Assembly: GCF_022229005.1 (NCBI RefSeq)
Contig: NZ_JAKKFD010000003.1
Span: 124,001-188,000, forward strand
DNA from: Micromonospora trifolii
Lineage (GTDB): Bacteria > Actinomycetota > Actinomycetes > Mycobacteriales > Micromonosporaceae
Direction of reading: 5' to 3'
DNA length: 64,000 nt
The position numbers were made by a program, and so were the translations under genes. The notes beneath the pieces were generated by a model that saw nothing but the letters and a program-made list of their open reading frames with translations, was not told the origin of the DNA and ran no database searches. Positions 42,572 through 51,951 of the stretch are shown here, piece after piece (position 1 is the stretch's first letter; each line of letters starts with the position of its first letter).

Positions 42572-43894
42572 ATGACCTGGCCCGGGGCTGCCCTCGACCC
42601 CGGCGGGGCGACCGGTGCGACCGAGGCGCGGACGGCTCCGCCAACCGGAGATCGGGAGTCGGGTGCCCAGCGGGATCTCGTCGGTCGGGTGCTCCGCTGC
42701 TACCCGGTGACCGTCGTCGTGCTCGCCCCGTACGCGCTGCTCATCCTGCCGACGGCGGTCTTCTATCGGAATCCGGAGACCGGTTTCATCGTCTCCCTGG
42801 TCGGGCTCGCGTTGCTCGGCAGCGTCGCCGTCGAGACGATCGGCAGGTTGTCCGGACGCCCCGACCCGCGCTGGCGAGAGGGCTTCCGACGCGCCCACGC
42901 CCGGTATCCGTGGCTCTACCCGGTCGCCGTCGTGGTCACGCTGACCAGCGTCACCGCGAACGTGCTCGGAGCCCACCTCGGTCGGGGAACCATCGTCAAC
43001 CAGGTCTCCGGTGACCTGTCCGACGGGCCGCTCGCCATGGTGAGCACGCTCTTCTCGGGCTGGACGGCCCTGGGCTTCGCGTTGCTGCTGGCCAGCCACC
43101 TGGGCGGTCGGCTGCCGCGGGCGAAGCTGTACGGCTGGCTGGCCGTCCTCGTCGGCGCGGAAATCTACGTCGCCGTGCTGACGGCTCTCACCGCGCCGCT
43201 GGTCGCGCTCGTGTTCTTCATGGCTGCCACCGGAGCGCTCTGCGGCGTCTTCCGACTGCGTTACCTGGTGGTCTGCGCGGTGGTGCTCTTCCTCGCGTGG
43301 CCGGCCGTGTTCGAGCATCGCAACGCCCTCCGGGAGGATCGCGGCGTCGCGGTGGACACCAAGGTCACCGCCACGGACCGACTGCGGCTGGACAGTCAGC
43401 TCAGCGTGGTGGCGGGCTTCGACGTCCCGGTCGACCTGGGCCAGCCCGGGGTCACCGACTACCTGCGGTACGGGTTGGTGCCCCGGGTGTTGGATCCGGA
43501 CCGCCCGGTGCTCTCCACCGGGCAGCGGATCAACCAGTACATCGGCGGCGGGCCGACATCGGCCTACACCTTCCTGCTGCTGGGCAACATCTGGTTCTTC
43601 GACGGCGCGGTCGGCGTGGTGGCCGTGCACGCCTTCTGGGCTGCGCTGGCGGCGGTGCTGCTGCGCTGGCGGGGGCCGCCCGGCCCGATCCGGCTGAGCC
43701 TGTTCTGCCTGGTGCTCTTCGACCCGCTGCTCTGGTCCAACACCTACCCGGACTCCACAATCGGTTTCCTGCAACACGTGGTGGCGGCGACGCCGGTCTT
43801 CGTCCTCCTGGGGCTCAGCCGCCGCTCCCTGCACGGGGCCCGCAAAAACCCGGACACTCCTCGGTTGCCCACGGTCCCGGGCGCGCCCCGGTGA
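42572..43894 (+). CDS. Wzy-like polymerase membrane protein, putative
   Basis: A 440-residue polytopic protein with about 10-11 helices and one large external loop (residues about 255-315: EHRNALREDRGVAVD... to QYIGGGPTSAYTFLLLG). That layout fits oligosaccharide repeat-unit polymerases, whose sequences are poorly conserved. I chose the ATG at 42572 because AAAGGGGG stands 8 nt upstream; an ATG at 42551 is in frame. The flippase-like gene follows with a GTGA overlap, a typical wzy-wzx pair. It would join lipid-linked repeat units outside the membrane. Confidence 0.65.
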   Translation: MTWPGAALDPGGATGATEARTAPPTGDRESGAQRDLVGRVLRCYPVTVVVLAPYALLILPTAVFYRNPETGFIVSLVGLALLGSVAVETIGRLSGRPDPRWREGFRRAHARYPWLYPVAVVVTLTSVTANVLGAHLGRGTIVNQVSGDLSDGPLAMVSTLFSGWTALGFALLLASHLGGRLPRAKLYGWLAVLVGAEIYVAVLTALTAPLVALVFFMAATGALCGVFRLRYLVVCAVVLFLAWPAVFEHRNALREDRGVAVDTKVTATDRLRLDSQLSVVAGFDVPVDLGQPGVTDYLRYGLVPRVLDPDRPVLSTGQRINQYIGGGPTSAYTFLLLGNIWFFDGAVGVVAVHAFWAALAAVLLRWRGPPGPIRLSLFCLVLFDPLLWSNTYPDSTIGFLQHVVAATPVFVLLGLSRRSLHGARKNPDTPRLPTVPGAPR

Positions 43895-45147
43895 CCGTGC
43901 GGGTAGGCCGGCACGCCGTCGGCCGGGCCAACGCCCCAGCCGGTCCGCGCACCGGTCGCCGTGCTCTGCTCGCGCTGGTCGTCGGCGGGCTCTCCAGCGG
44001 CGGCAACCTGCTGCTGGCGATCACCGTGACCCGACTGGAGTCGGTCGGCGGGCTGGGTCAGTTCGCCCTGGCCTTCTCGTTCTACATCGTCGGCTCCGGG
44101 TTGGTGCGCAGCACAGTTACCGACACGGTGCTGGCCACCGGGGCCGGTGTCGCGTCGGCCGCCCGGCGGGCGATCCTGCTCGGCCTCGTCGGTGGCTCCC
44201 TGGTCGGCGCGGCCGGCGCGGCGTACGGCTCGTCCTACCTGCTGTTCGCGGGCGTCGCCCTGCCCGGGTTGGTCCTCTACGACTACACCAAGGCGGTCGC
44301 CGTCGGCATCGGCGCTCCCTCGGCGGCGATGGCCCAGGAGATCGCCTGGGCGGCGCTCACCGGGTGTGCCGCGCTGGCCGGCCTGCTCCGGGTGATCGAC
44401 ACGCCGTACGTCTTCGCGCTGTGGGCCGTCGGCGGCGCTCTGATCGGTGTGGTCGTCGCGGCCCGGCGCCGGTACGCGCTGGTGCCCGGCTGGCGGGTCG
44501 GCCGAGCCGAGACCCGCGTCGCGGCGGGGTTCGGTGCGCAGTTCCTGCTGACCACCGGGTCGGCGCAGCTGGCGCTGACCGCTGTGGCGCTGGTCGCCGG
44601 CACGGCGGTGGTCGGCGCTTTGAGCGCCGGGCGCACGCTGCTGGGGCCGGTCAACCTGGTGCTGTCGACGGCGGCCACGCTGATCCTGCCGCAGTTGGCC
44701 CGCACCCGCGCCGAGTCCCGCGCGGTGCGGACGCGGGCGGCCGTCCGGCTGGCACTGCTGGTGGCCGCCGCGATCCTGCCGTTGACCGTCGCTGTCGCCC
44801 TGCTGCCGGGCGCGGTCGGCAAGGAACTGCTCGGCGCCAACTGGACGGTCGCCCGGAGCCTGCTGGTGCTGCTCGCGTTGGAGAGCCTGCTCGCCGTGCC
44901 GGCCACGATCGGCTTCGCCGGGCTGCGGGTCGAGCGGGCGAGCCGGCGGGCGATAGTGCTCGGCATCCTGCTCGGCGGGCTCCGCGTACCGGCGGTCGTC
45001 GCCGGGGCGGTCGTGTTCGGCGCGCCCGGCGCGGCCGCCGCACTGGTCCTGCTGGCCCTGGTCAGCGCGGTCGCCTGGGGCGGCAGCTATCTCCTGCTGC
45101 TGCGAGACCGCGCGGCCGACCGCCCACCGGCGGTCCAACCGGTCTGA
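43891..45147 (+). CDS. Wzx-like polysaccharide flippase (first copy)
   Basis: A 418-residue membrane protein with about 12 helices in the polysaccharide-transporter (MOP) pattern: GGLSSGGNLLLAITVTRLESVGGLGQFALAFSF at the N-terminus and the repeated topology later. The GTG at 43891 overlaps the stop of the polymerase-like gene by 4 bp. Such proteins flip undecaprenyl-linked oligosaccharides to the outer face. A second, different flippase is encoded at 57009. A bidirectional hairpin follows at 45154-45182. Confidence 0.75.
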   Translation: MTVRVGRHAVGRANAPAGPRTGRRALLALVVGGLSSGGNLLLAITVTRLESVGGLGQFALAFSFYIVGSGLVRSTVTDTVLATGAGVASAARRAILLGLVGGSLVGAAGAAYGSSYLLFAGVALPGLVLYDYTKAVAVGIGAPSAAMAQEIAWAALTGCAALAGLLRVIDTPYVFALWAVGGALIGVVVAARRRYALVPGWRVGRAETRVAAGFGAQFLLTTGSAQLALTAVALVAGTAVVGALSAGRTLLGPVNLVLSTAATLILPQLARTRAESRAVRTRAAVRLALLVAAAILPLTVAVALLPGAVGKELLGANWTVARSLLVLLALESLLAVPATIGFAGLRVERASRRAIVLGILLGGLRVPAVVAGAVVFGAPGAAAALVLLALVSAVAWGGSYLLLLRDRAADRPPAVQPV

Positions 45148-45153
45148 CCGCCA

Positions 45154-45182
45154 GGCCCGCGCCGACGGGGTCGGCGCGGGCC
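45154..45182. terminator. bidirectional hairpin terminator
   Basis: A perfect 13-bp stem (45154-45166 with 45170-45182) with a 3-nt loop lies between convergent genes for the flippase and the aminotransferase. Confidence 0.75.
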
Positions 45183-45192
45183 CGGCGGCGGG

Positions 45193-46317
45193 TCAGACGA
45201 TCGTCGCCAGGGCGGCGCGGATGCGCTCCACCACGGCCTTGACCGCCGGTTCGGCCAGGTCGGCGTACGTGGGCAGGTTGATGCCGCGCCGACTCAGGTC
45301 CTCGGTCACCGGGCAGTCCGCGCCCGGATCACGATGCGCGGGTAGGTCCGGGATCGGCACGAAGAACGGGCGGGTCTCCACGCCGAGCCGGGCGAGCGCG
45401 CGGGCCAGCGCGTCCCGGGACGTCGCGTCGCCCTCGGCCCCGACGAGGAAGGCCGCCATCCAGGGCGCGCGGCGAACTCCGGCGGCCACCGGCTGCGCCG
45501 ACAGCGCCGGCTCGTCGGCCAACTGCTCCTCGTACCCGGCGATCACCCGGTCCCGCAGGGCGATGATCTCGTCCGCCCGTTCCAGTTGGGCGCAGAGCAC
45601 GGCGGCGCACAGGTTCGTCATCCGGTAGTTGTAGCCCAGCACCGGGAAGTAGTACCGCCGTTGCGGATCCATGCCCTGGTTACGCAGCAGGCGCATCCGA
45701 TCGGCCAGGGCCGCGTCGGAGGTGGTCACGCAGCCGCCCTCGCCGGAGGTGAGCACCTTGTTGCCGAAGAACGAGAACGTCGTGACGTCGGCGAGTGAGC
45801 CGGTGGGTCGCCCGTCGAGGGTGGCGCCGAACGACTCCGCCGCGTCGGCGACCAGGAGCAGACCGTGCCGGTCGCAGAGGTCGCGCAGGGCGGTGTAGTC
45901 GGCCGGGTGCCCGTACAGGTCGACGGCGATGACGGCCCGGGTACGGGGACCGATCGCGGCGCGTACCCCGGCGGGGTCGACGCACCAGCTTTCCGGCAGG
46001 ACGTCCACGCAGACGGCGCGGGCGCCGCAGTAGGCGACGGCGTTGGCTGTCGCCACGTAGGTCAGCGCGGGGACGATCACCTCGTCTCCCGGCCCGATAC
46101 CGGCCGCCGCGAGGACCAGGTGCAGCGCGACAGTGCCGTTGCTGGTCGTCAGTGCGGCGTCGGCGGCGCAGCGCCGGGCGAAACGTTCCTCGAAGTCCCG
46201 CAGGTACGGGCCCTGTGAGGAGATCCACCCGCTGCGCAGCGCGTCGACCACGTACCGCTCCTCCAATGTGGAGAGGCTCGGTCGGGCGACCGGGTAGGTG
46301 TCGTCAGCGATGCTCAT
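45193..46317 (-). CDS. GDP-perosamine-synthase-like aminotransferase (DegT/DnrJ/EryC1)
   Basis: A 374-residue PLP-dependent sugar aminotransferase. SGWISSQGPYLRDFEERFA at the start, TTSNGTVALHL, VIVPALTYVATANAV, the PLP-stacking Asp158 in VADAAES and the PLP lysine Lys187 in FSFFGNKVLTSGEGG match perosamine synthases closely. It should aminate GDP-4-keto-6-deoxymannose at C4. That fits the gmd gene two places upstream in the same operon. The ATG at 46317 overlaps the previous stop (ATGA) and has GGAGGGG 7 nt upstream. A different keto-sugar substrate cannot be excluded. Confidence 0.88.
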   Translation of the reverse strand: MSIADDTYPVARPSLSTLEERYVVDALRSGWISSQGPYLRDFEERFARRCAADAALTTSNGTVALHLVLAAAGIGPGDEVIVPALTYVATANAVAYCGARAVCVDVLPESWCVDPAGVRAAIGPRTRAVIAVDLYGHPADYTALRDLCDRHGLLLVADAAESFGATLDGRPTGSLADVTTFSFFGNKVLTSGEGGCVTTSDAALADRMRLLRNQGMDPQRRYYFPVLGYNYRMTNLCAAVLCAQLERADEIIALRDRVIAGYEEQLADEPALSAQPVAAGVRRAPWMAAFLVGAEGDATSRDALARALARLGVETRPFFVPIPDLPAHRDPGADCPVTEDLSRRGINLPTYADLAEPAVKAVVERIRAALATIV

Positions 46318-47534
46318 GTTCCATCCCCTCCGCTGGCCGCGGCGTCGGTCGCGGCCTCGGCGACGAACGGGGACCGTGGCACCTGGCCCGATCCGCCCCG
46401 CGCCGCCCAGCCCAGGACGTCCAGGTAGTCGCGGCCCGTGGCCGCCCAGGTGCGACCGGCCAGTCGGTCGTTCGCCCGCCTGGAGGCGGCGGCGTAGCGC
46501 TCCCGCTCGTCGAGCAGGTGCCGCACCGCGTCGGCGAGAGACCGTGGATCCCGCGCTCGGAAGACCGCCGCCTCGGCGCGGTTGAACGTCAACTGGTCGA
46601 GCAGCGGCTCGACGTCGGCGCAGGCGACCGGGAGACCCCAGGTGAACGCCTCCAGCATCGCACCGCTGGCCGCCTCCCAGAGCGAGGGTACGACCACCGC
46701 GTCCGCTCGGGCGTAGATGGCGTTCAGCTCGTCCAGGCTGACGAAGCCGGGGAAGGACACCCGGCCGCGCAGGTCGGGCTGCGCGGCGCGGGCGAGCAGT
46801 CGGCTCGCCTCGGGCTCGACCAGCGGCCCCGGGCAGATCAGGCGGCAGTCGGGCAGCAGCGCCATCGCCTCCAGCAGGGTCGCGTGGTTCTTGTGCTCCG
46901 CCGTGGACGACGGATAGACCAGCAGCCCCGGTTCGGGCTGCGCGTGCGCGCGCTCCGGTGCGGGTTGGAACGCCGGGGTCGGGATGAGCACTGTCCGCTC
47001 CGCTGCCTCCGGGAACAGGCGCAGGGTTTCCCGGTACGGATGCGGCCAGGTGACCACTATCGCCGCCGCGCGGGCCACGTTCTCCCGGACCACCGCCGCG
47101 AAGCCGGGGGCGTGGAACTCGCCCCCCAGGTGGCGTGTGTCGTGCAGGACGACGACCGAGGCGCCCGACCCGATCGGAGCGGAGTGGAACGGGAACAGTG
47201 TGACGTCGGTGTCGGCGTGCCGCACGACCGACCGTTGCCGGACGGCGTTGACGGCGGTGCGAACCGTGCGGGAGTTGCGCATCACCCTCGGCGTCCACCG
47301 GCGCAGCAGTTGGCCGGTGGGGTTGTCGGAGCGGAGCGGCTGCGCCACCTCGGTCCAGTCGATCCGTGCGTCGGGCACCTGCTCCCGCCACTGGGCCAGA
47401 GTGCCCCGCAGCACGTTCACCCGCAGGTCGCAGGAGTCGTCGACGGCCATGCCGGTCAACAGGCCGTAGGTGAAGGCTTCGAGCCCCGCGGCGTGACCGG
47501 GACGGATGGGTGCCGCGTCGACAGCTACCCTCAC
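46314..47534 (-). CDS. family 4 glycosyltransferase
   Basis: A 406-residue GT-B fold transferase between gmd and the aminotransferase gene. Visible features are [30 protein letters not shown] (the KN loop of GT4 enzymes), [42 protein letters not shown] (donor-binding E-x7-E) and no membrane segment. The start GTG at 47534 overlaps the gmd stop as GTGA, and its stop overlaps the next start as ATGA, so the three genes are translationally linked. It may transfer perosamine or a mannose-derived sugar (inference from the operon). Confidence 0.85.
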   Translation of the reverse strand: MRVAVDAAPIRPGHAAGLEAFTYGLLTGMAVDDSCDLRVNVLRGTLAQWREQVPDARIDWTEVAQPLRSDNPTGQLLRRWTPRVMRNSRTVRTAVNAVRQRSVVRHADTDVTLFPFHSAPIGSGASVVVLHDTRHLGGEFHAPGFAAVVRENVARAAAIVVTWPHPYRETLRLFPEAAERTVLIPTPAFQPAPERAHAQPEPGLLVYPSSTAEHKNHATLLEAMALLPDCRLICPGPLVEPEASRLLARAAQPDLRGRVSFPGFVSLDELNAIYARADAVVVPSLWEAASGAMLEAFTWGLPVACADVEPLLDQLTFNRAEAAVFRARDPRSLADAVRHLLDERERYAAASRRANDRLAGRTWAATGRDYLDVLGWAARGGSGQVPRSPFVAEAATDAAASGGDGT

Positions 47535-48544
47535 CGGTCCACCCGGACCAGTCGCCCCATCCGCTCGTCCTCGAGGAGTTGTCGATCGGCGTCGACCATG
47601 ACCCGGACGAGGTCGCTGAAGAGCGTCTTCGGTGCCCATCCCAGGGTGCGTCGGGCCTTCGAGTAGTCGCCGATGAGGGCATCGACCTCCGCCGGGCGGA
47701 AGTAGGCGGGGTCCAGTTCCACGTACCGCTGCCAGTCCAACCCGACCCGGTCGAACGCGGCCTCGACGAACTCGCGCACTGTGTGCCCCTCGCCGGTGGC
47801 GACCACGTAGTCGTCCGGGGTGTCCTGCTGGAGGGCGAGCCACATCGCCTCGACGTACTCCGGCGCGTAACCCCAGTCCCGAACGGCGTCCAGGTTGCCC
47901 AGGTAGAGCTTGTCCTGGATGCCAGCCTCGATCCTGGCCACCGCGCGAGTGATCTTGCGGGTCACGAAGTTCTCGCCCCGGCGCGGGCTCTCGTGGTTGA
48001 ACAGGATGCCGTTGGCGCAGAACATGTTCCAGGACTCGCGGTAGTTCACCGCCGACCAGTAGGCGTACACCTTGGCGCACGCGTACGGGCTGCGCGGGTG
48101 GAACGGGGTCTCCTCGCGCTGCGGGGGCGGGGTCGAGCCGAACATCTCCGACGAGGACGCCTGGTAGAACCGGCACCCGACGTCCGCGGAGCGGGCCGCC
48201 TCCATCATGCGCAGCGCCCCGAGCCCGGTGACGTCCGCCGTGTAGCCGGGGATGTCGAAGGACACCCGGACGTGGCTCTGCGCGCCCAGGTTGTAGATCT
48301 CGTGGGGGCGGATGTCCCGGATCAGCGCGGTCAGCGAGGCCGGGTCGGAGAGGTCGCTGTAGTGGAGGAAGAGGCGGGCGTCGCCGCTGCGCGGATGGAC
48401 GTCCACGTGGTCGATCCGCTCGGTGTTGAAAGAGGACGACCGCCGTTTGATGCCGTGCACCGTGTATCCCTTGTCGAGCAGGAACTCCGACAGGTAACTG
48501 CCGTCCTGACCGGTGATGCCGGATATGAGTGCCGTTCGTGACAT
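47531..48544 (-). CDS. gmd: GDP-mannose 4,6-dehydratase
   Basis: A 337-residue extended SDR. The glycine motif is [33 protein letters not shown], the catalytic region has QASSSEMFG and [10 protein letters not shown], and [16 protein letters not shown] is characteristic of Gmd. It converts GDP-D-mannose to GDP-4-keto-6-deoxymannose, the substrate for perosamine, fucose or rhamnose pathways. The ATG at 48544 follows AGGAGAGG. It opens a minus-strand operon gmd, GT4, aminotransferase. A divergent glycosyltransferase gene starts 179 bp away across an AT-richer promoter region. Confidence 0.95.
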   Translation of the reverse strand: MSRTALISGITGQDGSYLSEFLLDKGYTVHGIKRRSSSFNTERIDHVDVHPRSGDARLFLHYSDLSDPASLTALIRDIRPHEIYNLGAQSHVRVSFDIPGYTADVTGLGALRMMEAARSADVGCRFYQASSSEMFGSTPPPQREETPFHPRSPYACAKVYAYWSAVNYRESWNMFCANGILFNHESPRRGENFVTRKITRAVARIEAGIQDKLYLGNLDAVRDWGYAPEYVEAMWLALQQDTPDDYVVATGEGHTVREFVEAAFDRVGLDWQRYVELDPAYFRPAEVDALIGDYSKARRTLGWAPKTLFSDLVRVMVDADRQLLEDERMGRLVRVDR

Positions 48545-48723
48545 GAAATGCCTCTCCTGCTGGACCAATTCCCCGCGGTTCCTCATATCCCTATCGGTGT
48601 CGGCGGCCCTGAAGTAACTGGCGGAGTTTATTTTTCGCGGGGCAGTTCAGAGAATGACTCAGTCACGGATCGAGCCTTCGATCGTTAGGTGAATCGATCC
48701 TGTGGCACGAGCGAGGAGCGAGG

Positions 48724-50004
48724 ATGGCCGGCGACCCCACCCCCGCGGCGGACACCCGAGAAAGACCGGCGACTGTCGACGAGAACAAATTCCACGTCCT
48801 TGTGACCGCCGGTTATTTCGCTCCCGGTTGGCGGGCCGGCGGGCCGGTCCGGTCCATTTCCGAAGTGCTCGCCCTGGCCAGTGACGACATTGAGACGTCC
48901 ATGTTGACCCGGGACCGCGACCTCGGATGCCGAGACCCCTATCCGGGGCTCTCCGGTCGCTGGGCCCGGGTCGGGCGGACGAATGTCTTCTATCTCGGTG
49001 TGCGGCAGCCGGGGCACTGGCTGTCGCTCTGGCGCTCGCTGCGCGCCGGCCGTTTCGACCTGCTCTACGTCAACAGCGTCTGGTCGACCTTCTCGATCCT
49101 GCCCATGGCCGCGGCCCGGCTCGGTCTGCTGCGGGTGGGTCGCATCCTGGTCGCCCCCCGAGGCGAGTTCGGCGCGGCCGCCCTGCGGGTGCACCGACTC
49201 CGCAAGCGGATCTTCCTGACGGCCTGGCGGTGGATGCTGCTCGACCAGCGGGTGTTGTGGCACGCCACCACACCGGTCGAGGCCAACGACATCCAGCGGG
49301 TGCTGCCCCGGGCGCGGATCGGGGTCGTCGCGGTCAGCCGGGGCCCCGAGCCGGAAGAGGCCCCGGTCGAGATACCCGCCACCCACCACGCGCGGCTGGT
49401 CTTCATCGGGCGGATCTCGCCCATGAAGAACCTCGACCTGGTGCTGGCCTCGCTCGCCTTCGTTCCGGTGCCGGTGCGGCTGGACATCTACGGCCCGGTG
49501 GAGGACGAGGCGTACTGGCGACGCTGCCGGGAGCACCTTGCCGAACTGCCCGACTCGGTTGCCGTCAGCTACCGGGGTGAGCTGCCTCCCGAGCAGGTGC
49601 GCACGACCTTCTCCCGCTACGACGCCTTCGTCATGCCCACCCGGGGAGAGAACTACGGCAACGCCATCGCCGAGAGCCTCTCCGCGTCCTGTCCGGTGCT
49701 CTGCTCGGACCGGACACCGTGGACGGCGGTGCTGCGCGACGGCGGTGGGCTGGTCCTCAGCGAGCTGACCGCGCCGGCGCTGGGCGCACTCGTCACCCAG
49801 GTGGCGACCGCCACCCCCGAGCAGCGGCACGCGGCCCGGGTCGAGGCGGGAGCCGCCTACCGCCGGTGGCGGGCGAGCAGGGCTCCGGTCAGCGTCCTCG
49901 ACCAGGCATGGCGAGTGATTCGCGACCCGGCGTACCGGGACCCCTGCCCCCTGCCCGCCCAGCGGGCTGAATCCGTACAACTGCCACCAGGAGGCGTCAA
50001 GTGA
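48724..50004 (+). CDS. family 4 glycosyltransferase (paralogue A)
   Basis: A 426-residue GT4-like transferase. It starts with VLVTAGYFAPGWRAGGPVRSI, has YVNSVWSTFSILPM and APRGEF, a LVFIGRISPMKNLDLVL central loop, YRGELPPEQV, and the donor motif YDAFVMPTRGENYGNAIAESL. It is closely related to the enzyme at 51952, with the same motif set. A C-terminal extension of about 30 residues follows the catalytic domain. The start ATG 48724 lies near GAGGAGCGAGG. The FnlC-type epimerase gene follows with a 4-bp overlap. Confidence 0.85.
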   Translation: MAGDPTPAADTRERPATVDENKFHVLVTAGYFAPGWRAGGPVRSISEVLALASDDIETSMLTRDRDLGCRDPYPGLSGRWARVGRTNVFYLGVRQPGHWLSLWRSLRAGRFDLLYVNSVWSTFSILPMAAARLGLLRVGRILVAPRGEFGAAALRVHRLRKRIFLTAWRWMLLDQRVLWHATTPVEANDIQRVLPRARIGVVAVSRGPEPEEAPVEIPATHHARLVFIGRISPMKNLDLVLASLAFVPVPVRLDIYGPVEDEAYWRRCREHLAELPDSVAVSYRGELPPEQVRTTFSRYDAFVMPTRGENYGNAIAESLSASCPVLCSDRTPWTAVLRDGGGLVLSELTAPALGALVTQVATATPEQRHAARVEAGAAYRRWRASRAPVSVLDQAWRVIRDPAYRDPCPLPAQRAESVQLPPGGVK

Positions 50005-51125
50005 CCCGCGTGATGACCGTCGTCGGGACCAGGCCGGAGATCATCAGGCTGGCCCGGGTGATCGACGCACTCGACCGGACCGTGGACCACACGTTGGTGC
50101 ACACGGGGCAGAACTGGGACCCCTCCCTCTCCGATGTCTTCTTCAGCGAGTTGGGGGTCCGAGCGCCGGATCTCTTCCTGCGCGCCGACACCCAGTCGCT
50201 CGGCAGTCTCCTCGGCGCCGTCCTGGTCGGCACCGAGAAGGCGATCGCCGAGCTGCGCCCGGACGCGCTGCTGGTGCTCGGTGACACCAACAGCGCGATC
50301 TCCGCACTGATGGCCCGGCGGATGAACGTGCCGGTCTACCACATGGAGGCCGGCAACCGCTGCTTCGACCTGAACGTGCCGGAGGAGACCAACCGGTGCA
50401 TGGTCGACCACATCGCCGACTTCAACCTGGTCTACTCGGAGCACGCCCGGCGCAACCTGCTCGCCGAGGGGCTGCACCCGCGCCGCATCCTGCACACCGG
50501 CTCACCCATGCGTGAGGTGCTCGACCACTACCGACGGCAGATCGAGCGGTCCACGGTGCTGGCCCAACTCGAACTCGAACCGGGCGGCTACTTCGTCGTC
50601 AGCGCGCACCGGCAGGAGAACGTCGACCACCCGGACCGGCTCCGTCGGTTGCTGGAATGCCTGCGGGTGGTCCGCGACGAGTGGCGGCTGCCGCTGCTGG
50701 TCTCCACGCACCCGCGTACCCGCAAACGGCTGGAGGCGCTCGCGGGCGACGGCCTGCACCTGGACGGCGTGGCCTTCCACGAGCCGTTCGGCTTCTTCGA
50801 CTACGTGACCCTGCAACGGAATGCCCGGTGCACCCTCTCCGACAGCGGCACCGTCAGCGAGGAGGCGGCGATTCTCGGCTTCCCGGCGGTGACCCTGCGC
50901 GAGTCCATCGAGCGTCCGGAGGCGCTGGACAGCGGGGCGATCGTGATGACCGGCCTGGAGCCCGACGGGGTCGTCGAGGCCATCCGGGTGGTGGTGGCGC
51001 AGGTGGCCGAGGGCTCGGTCGCCTGCCCGCTCGACTACCAGGTCCCCGACACGTCACGCCGGGTGGTCGACTTCATCCTGTCGACTGTGCGCCGCCATCA
51101 CGACTGGGCGGGCATCCGCCGCTGA
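50001..51125 (+). CDS. UDP-N-acetyl sugar 2-epimerase, FnlC/CapG/QnlB type
   Basis: A 374-residue non-hydrolysing 2-epimerase. MTVVGTRPEIIRLARVI, VHTGQNWDPSLSDVFFSELGVRAPD, LGDTNSAISA, HMEAGNRCFDLNVPEETNR and SDSGTVSEEAAILGFPAV are present. The GTRPEIIRL and GNRCFD forms mark the FnlC/CapG/QnlB branch that makes UDP-L-FucNAc or UDP-L-QuiNAc, not WecB itself. The dehydratase and reductase of that pathway are encoded at 62442-64000. The start overlaps the previous gene by 4 bp. Its 3' end overlaps the convergent acetyltransferase gene by 72 bp. Confidence 0.88.
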   Translation: MTRVMTVVGTRPEIIRLARVIDALDRTVDHTLVHTGQNWDPSLSDVFFSELGVRAPDLFLRADTQSLGSLLGAVLVGTEKAIAELRPDALLVLGDTNSAISALMARRMNVPVYHMEAGNRCFDLNVPEETNRCMVDHIADFNLVYSEHARRNLLAEGLHPRRILHTGSPMREVLDHYRRQIERSTVLAQLELEPGGYFVVSAHRQENVDHPDRLRRLLECLRVVRDEWRLPLLVSTHPRTRKRLEALAGDGLHLDGVAFHEPFGFFDYVTLQRNARCTLSDSGTVSEEAAILGFPAVTLRESIERPEALDSGAIVMTGLEPDGVVEAIRVVVAQVAEGSVACPLDYQVPDTSRRVVDFILSTVRRHHDWAGIRR

Positions 51126-51782
51126 CCGGTCCGTCGGCCGGGCCGGCACACCAGTGACCACGACGCCCGGGGCGACGTCGCGGGTCACGCAGGCGCCGGC
51201 GCCCACTGTGGCGTCCCGGCCGACTGTCAGCTTCGGCAGGATCGCGGCAGTGGTGCCCACCAGAACGCCGTCCTCCAGCCGGCAGTATCCGGAGACCGCG
51301 GCGAGCGGATTGACCGACACGTAGTCACCGAGCACGCTGTCGTGCCCCACAGTGCAGTTCTGGTTGAGGTGCACGTGCCGCCCCAGCAGCACGTTCGTCG
51401 TCACCCGGGCGCCGCCGGCGGCGAACAGCCCCTGCTGGTGGACGCAGTCGGGCCCGATCTCCGCGGCCGGGTGCACCACAGTGGCCGCCGGCAGGCCGTA
51501 CCGGGCGATGGCCTGGTCGGTCTCGCGGCGCAGCCGGGGATGCCCGACGCCGAGCACCACGTGGGTGCTGGCCGGTTGGGCGGCCAGCCACCGGGTCGGG
51601 CCGAGGAAGGCAACGCCGAGGCGGTGCACCGACTCGACGTTGGGCTCGGTGGGGTAGTCGTCGACGAATCCCAGCACCTGCCACGGCGGTGCATTGTCCG
51701 AAATGGTGTTCAAGAGGCGAATAACCCCATATACCTCACGGCCCATCCCACCGGTGCCTACGATCACTACGTCGGTCGTCAA
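51054..51782 (-). CDS. NeuD/PerB-like sugar N-acetyltransferase
   Basis: A 242-residue acyltransferase. The N-terminal PglD-type Rossmann part (DVVIVGTGGMGREVYGVIRLL) is followed by a left-handed beta-helix of hexapeptide repeats from about residue 105 (TVVHPAAEIGPDCVHQQGLFAAGGARVTTNVLLGRH...). His-x-x-x-His type residues occur in HLNQNCTVGHDSVLGDY, the usual catalytic base region. The family acetylates amino sugars such as GDP-perosamine, UDP-bacillosamine or sialic acid. With gmd and the perosamine-synthase homologue near, GDP-N-acetylperosamine is the favoured product. The TTG start has GAGGGAG upstream. Confidence 0.85.
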   Translation of the reverse strand: MTTDVVIVGTGGMGREVYGVIRLLNTISDNAPPWQVLGFVDDYPTEPNVESVHRLGVAFLGPTRWLAAQPASTHVVLGVGHPRLRRETDQAIARYGLPAATVVHPAAEIGPDCVHQQGLFAAGGARVTTNVLLGRHVHLNQNCTVGHDSVLGDYVSVNPLAAVSGYCRLEDGVLVGTTAAILPKLTVGRDATVGAGACVTRDVAPGVVVTGVPARPTDRSAADARPVVMAAHSRQDEVDHPA

Positions 51783-51951
51783 CCGCGGCTCCCTCGGCTA
51801 CGGAGAACGCTGGCCGCTCTCCGTCATCGCAACCGGTTACCGGTGCCGATGGTGACGGGTGAGTCCCGGCGCCCTGGCCAACCCTCGCGCGCTCCAGGTG
51901 CCGGTGTGCCCGCGCCGACGCCGGGACAGCATTCTGGAAGGTGAGCCGAAG

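Noticed and set aside
50001..51125. Annotation as plain UDP-GlcNAc 2-epimerase WecB
   Set aside because: The GTRPEIIRL and GNRCFD motif forms and the presence of FnlA-type and RmlD-type genes indicate the FnlC/QnlB branch.
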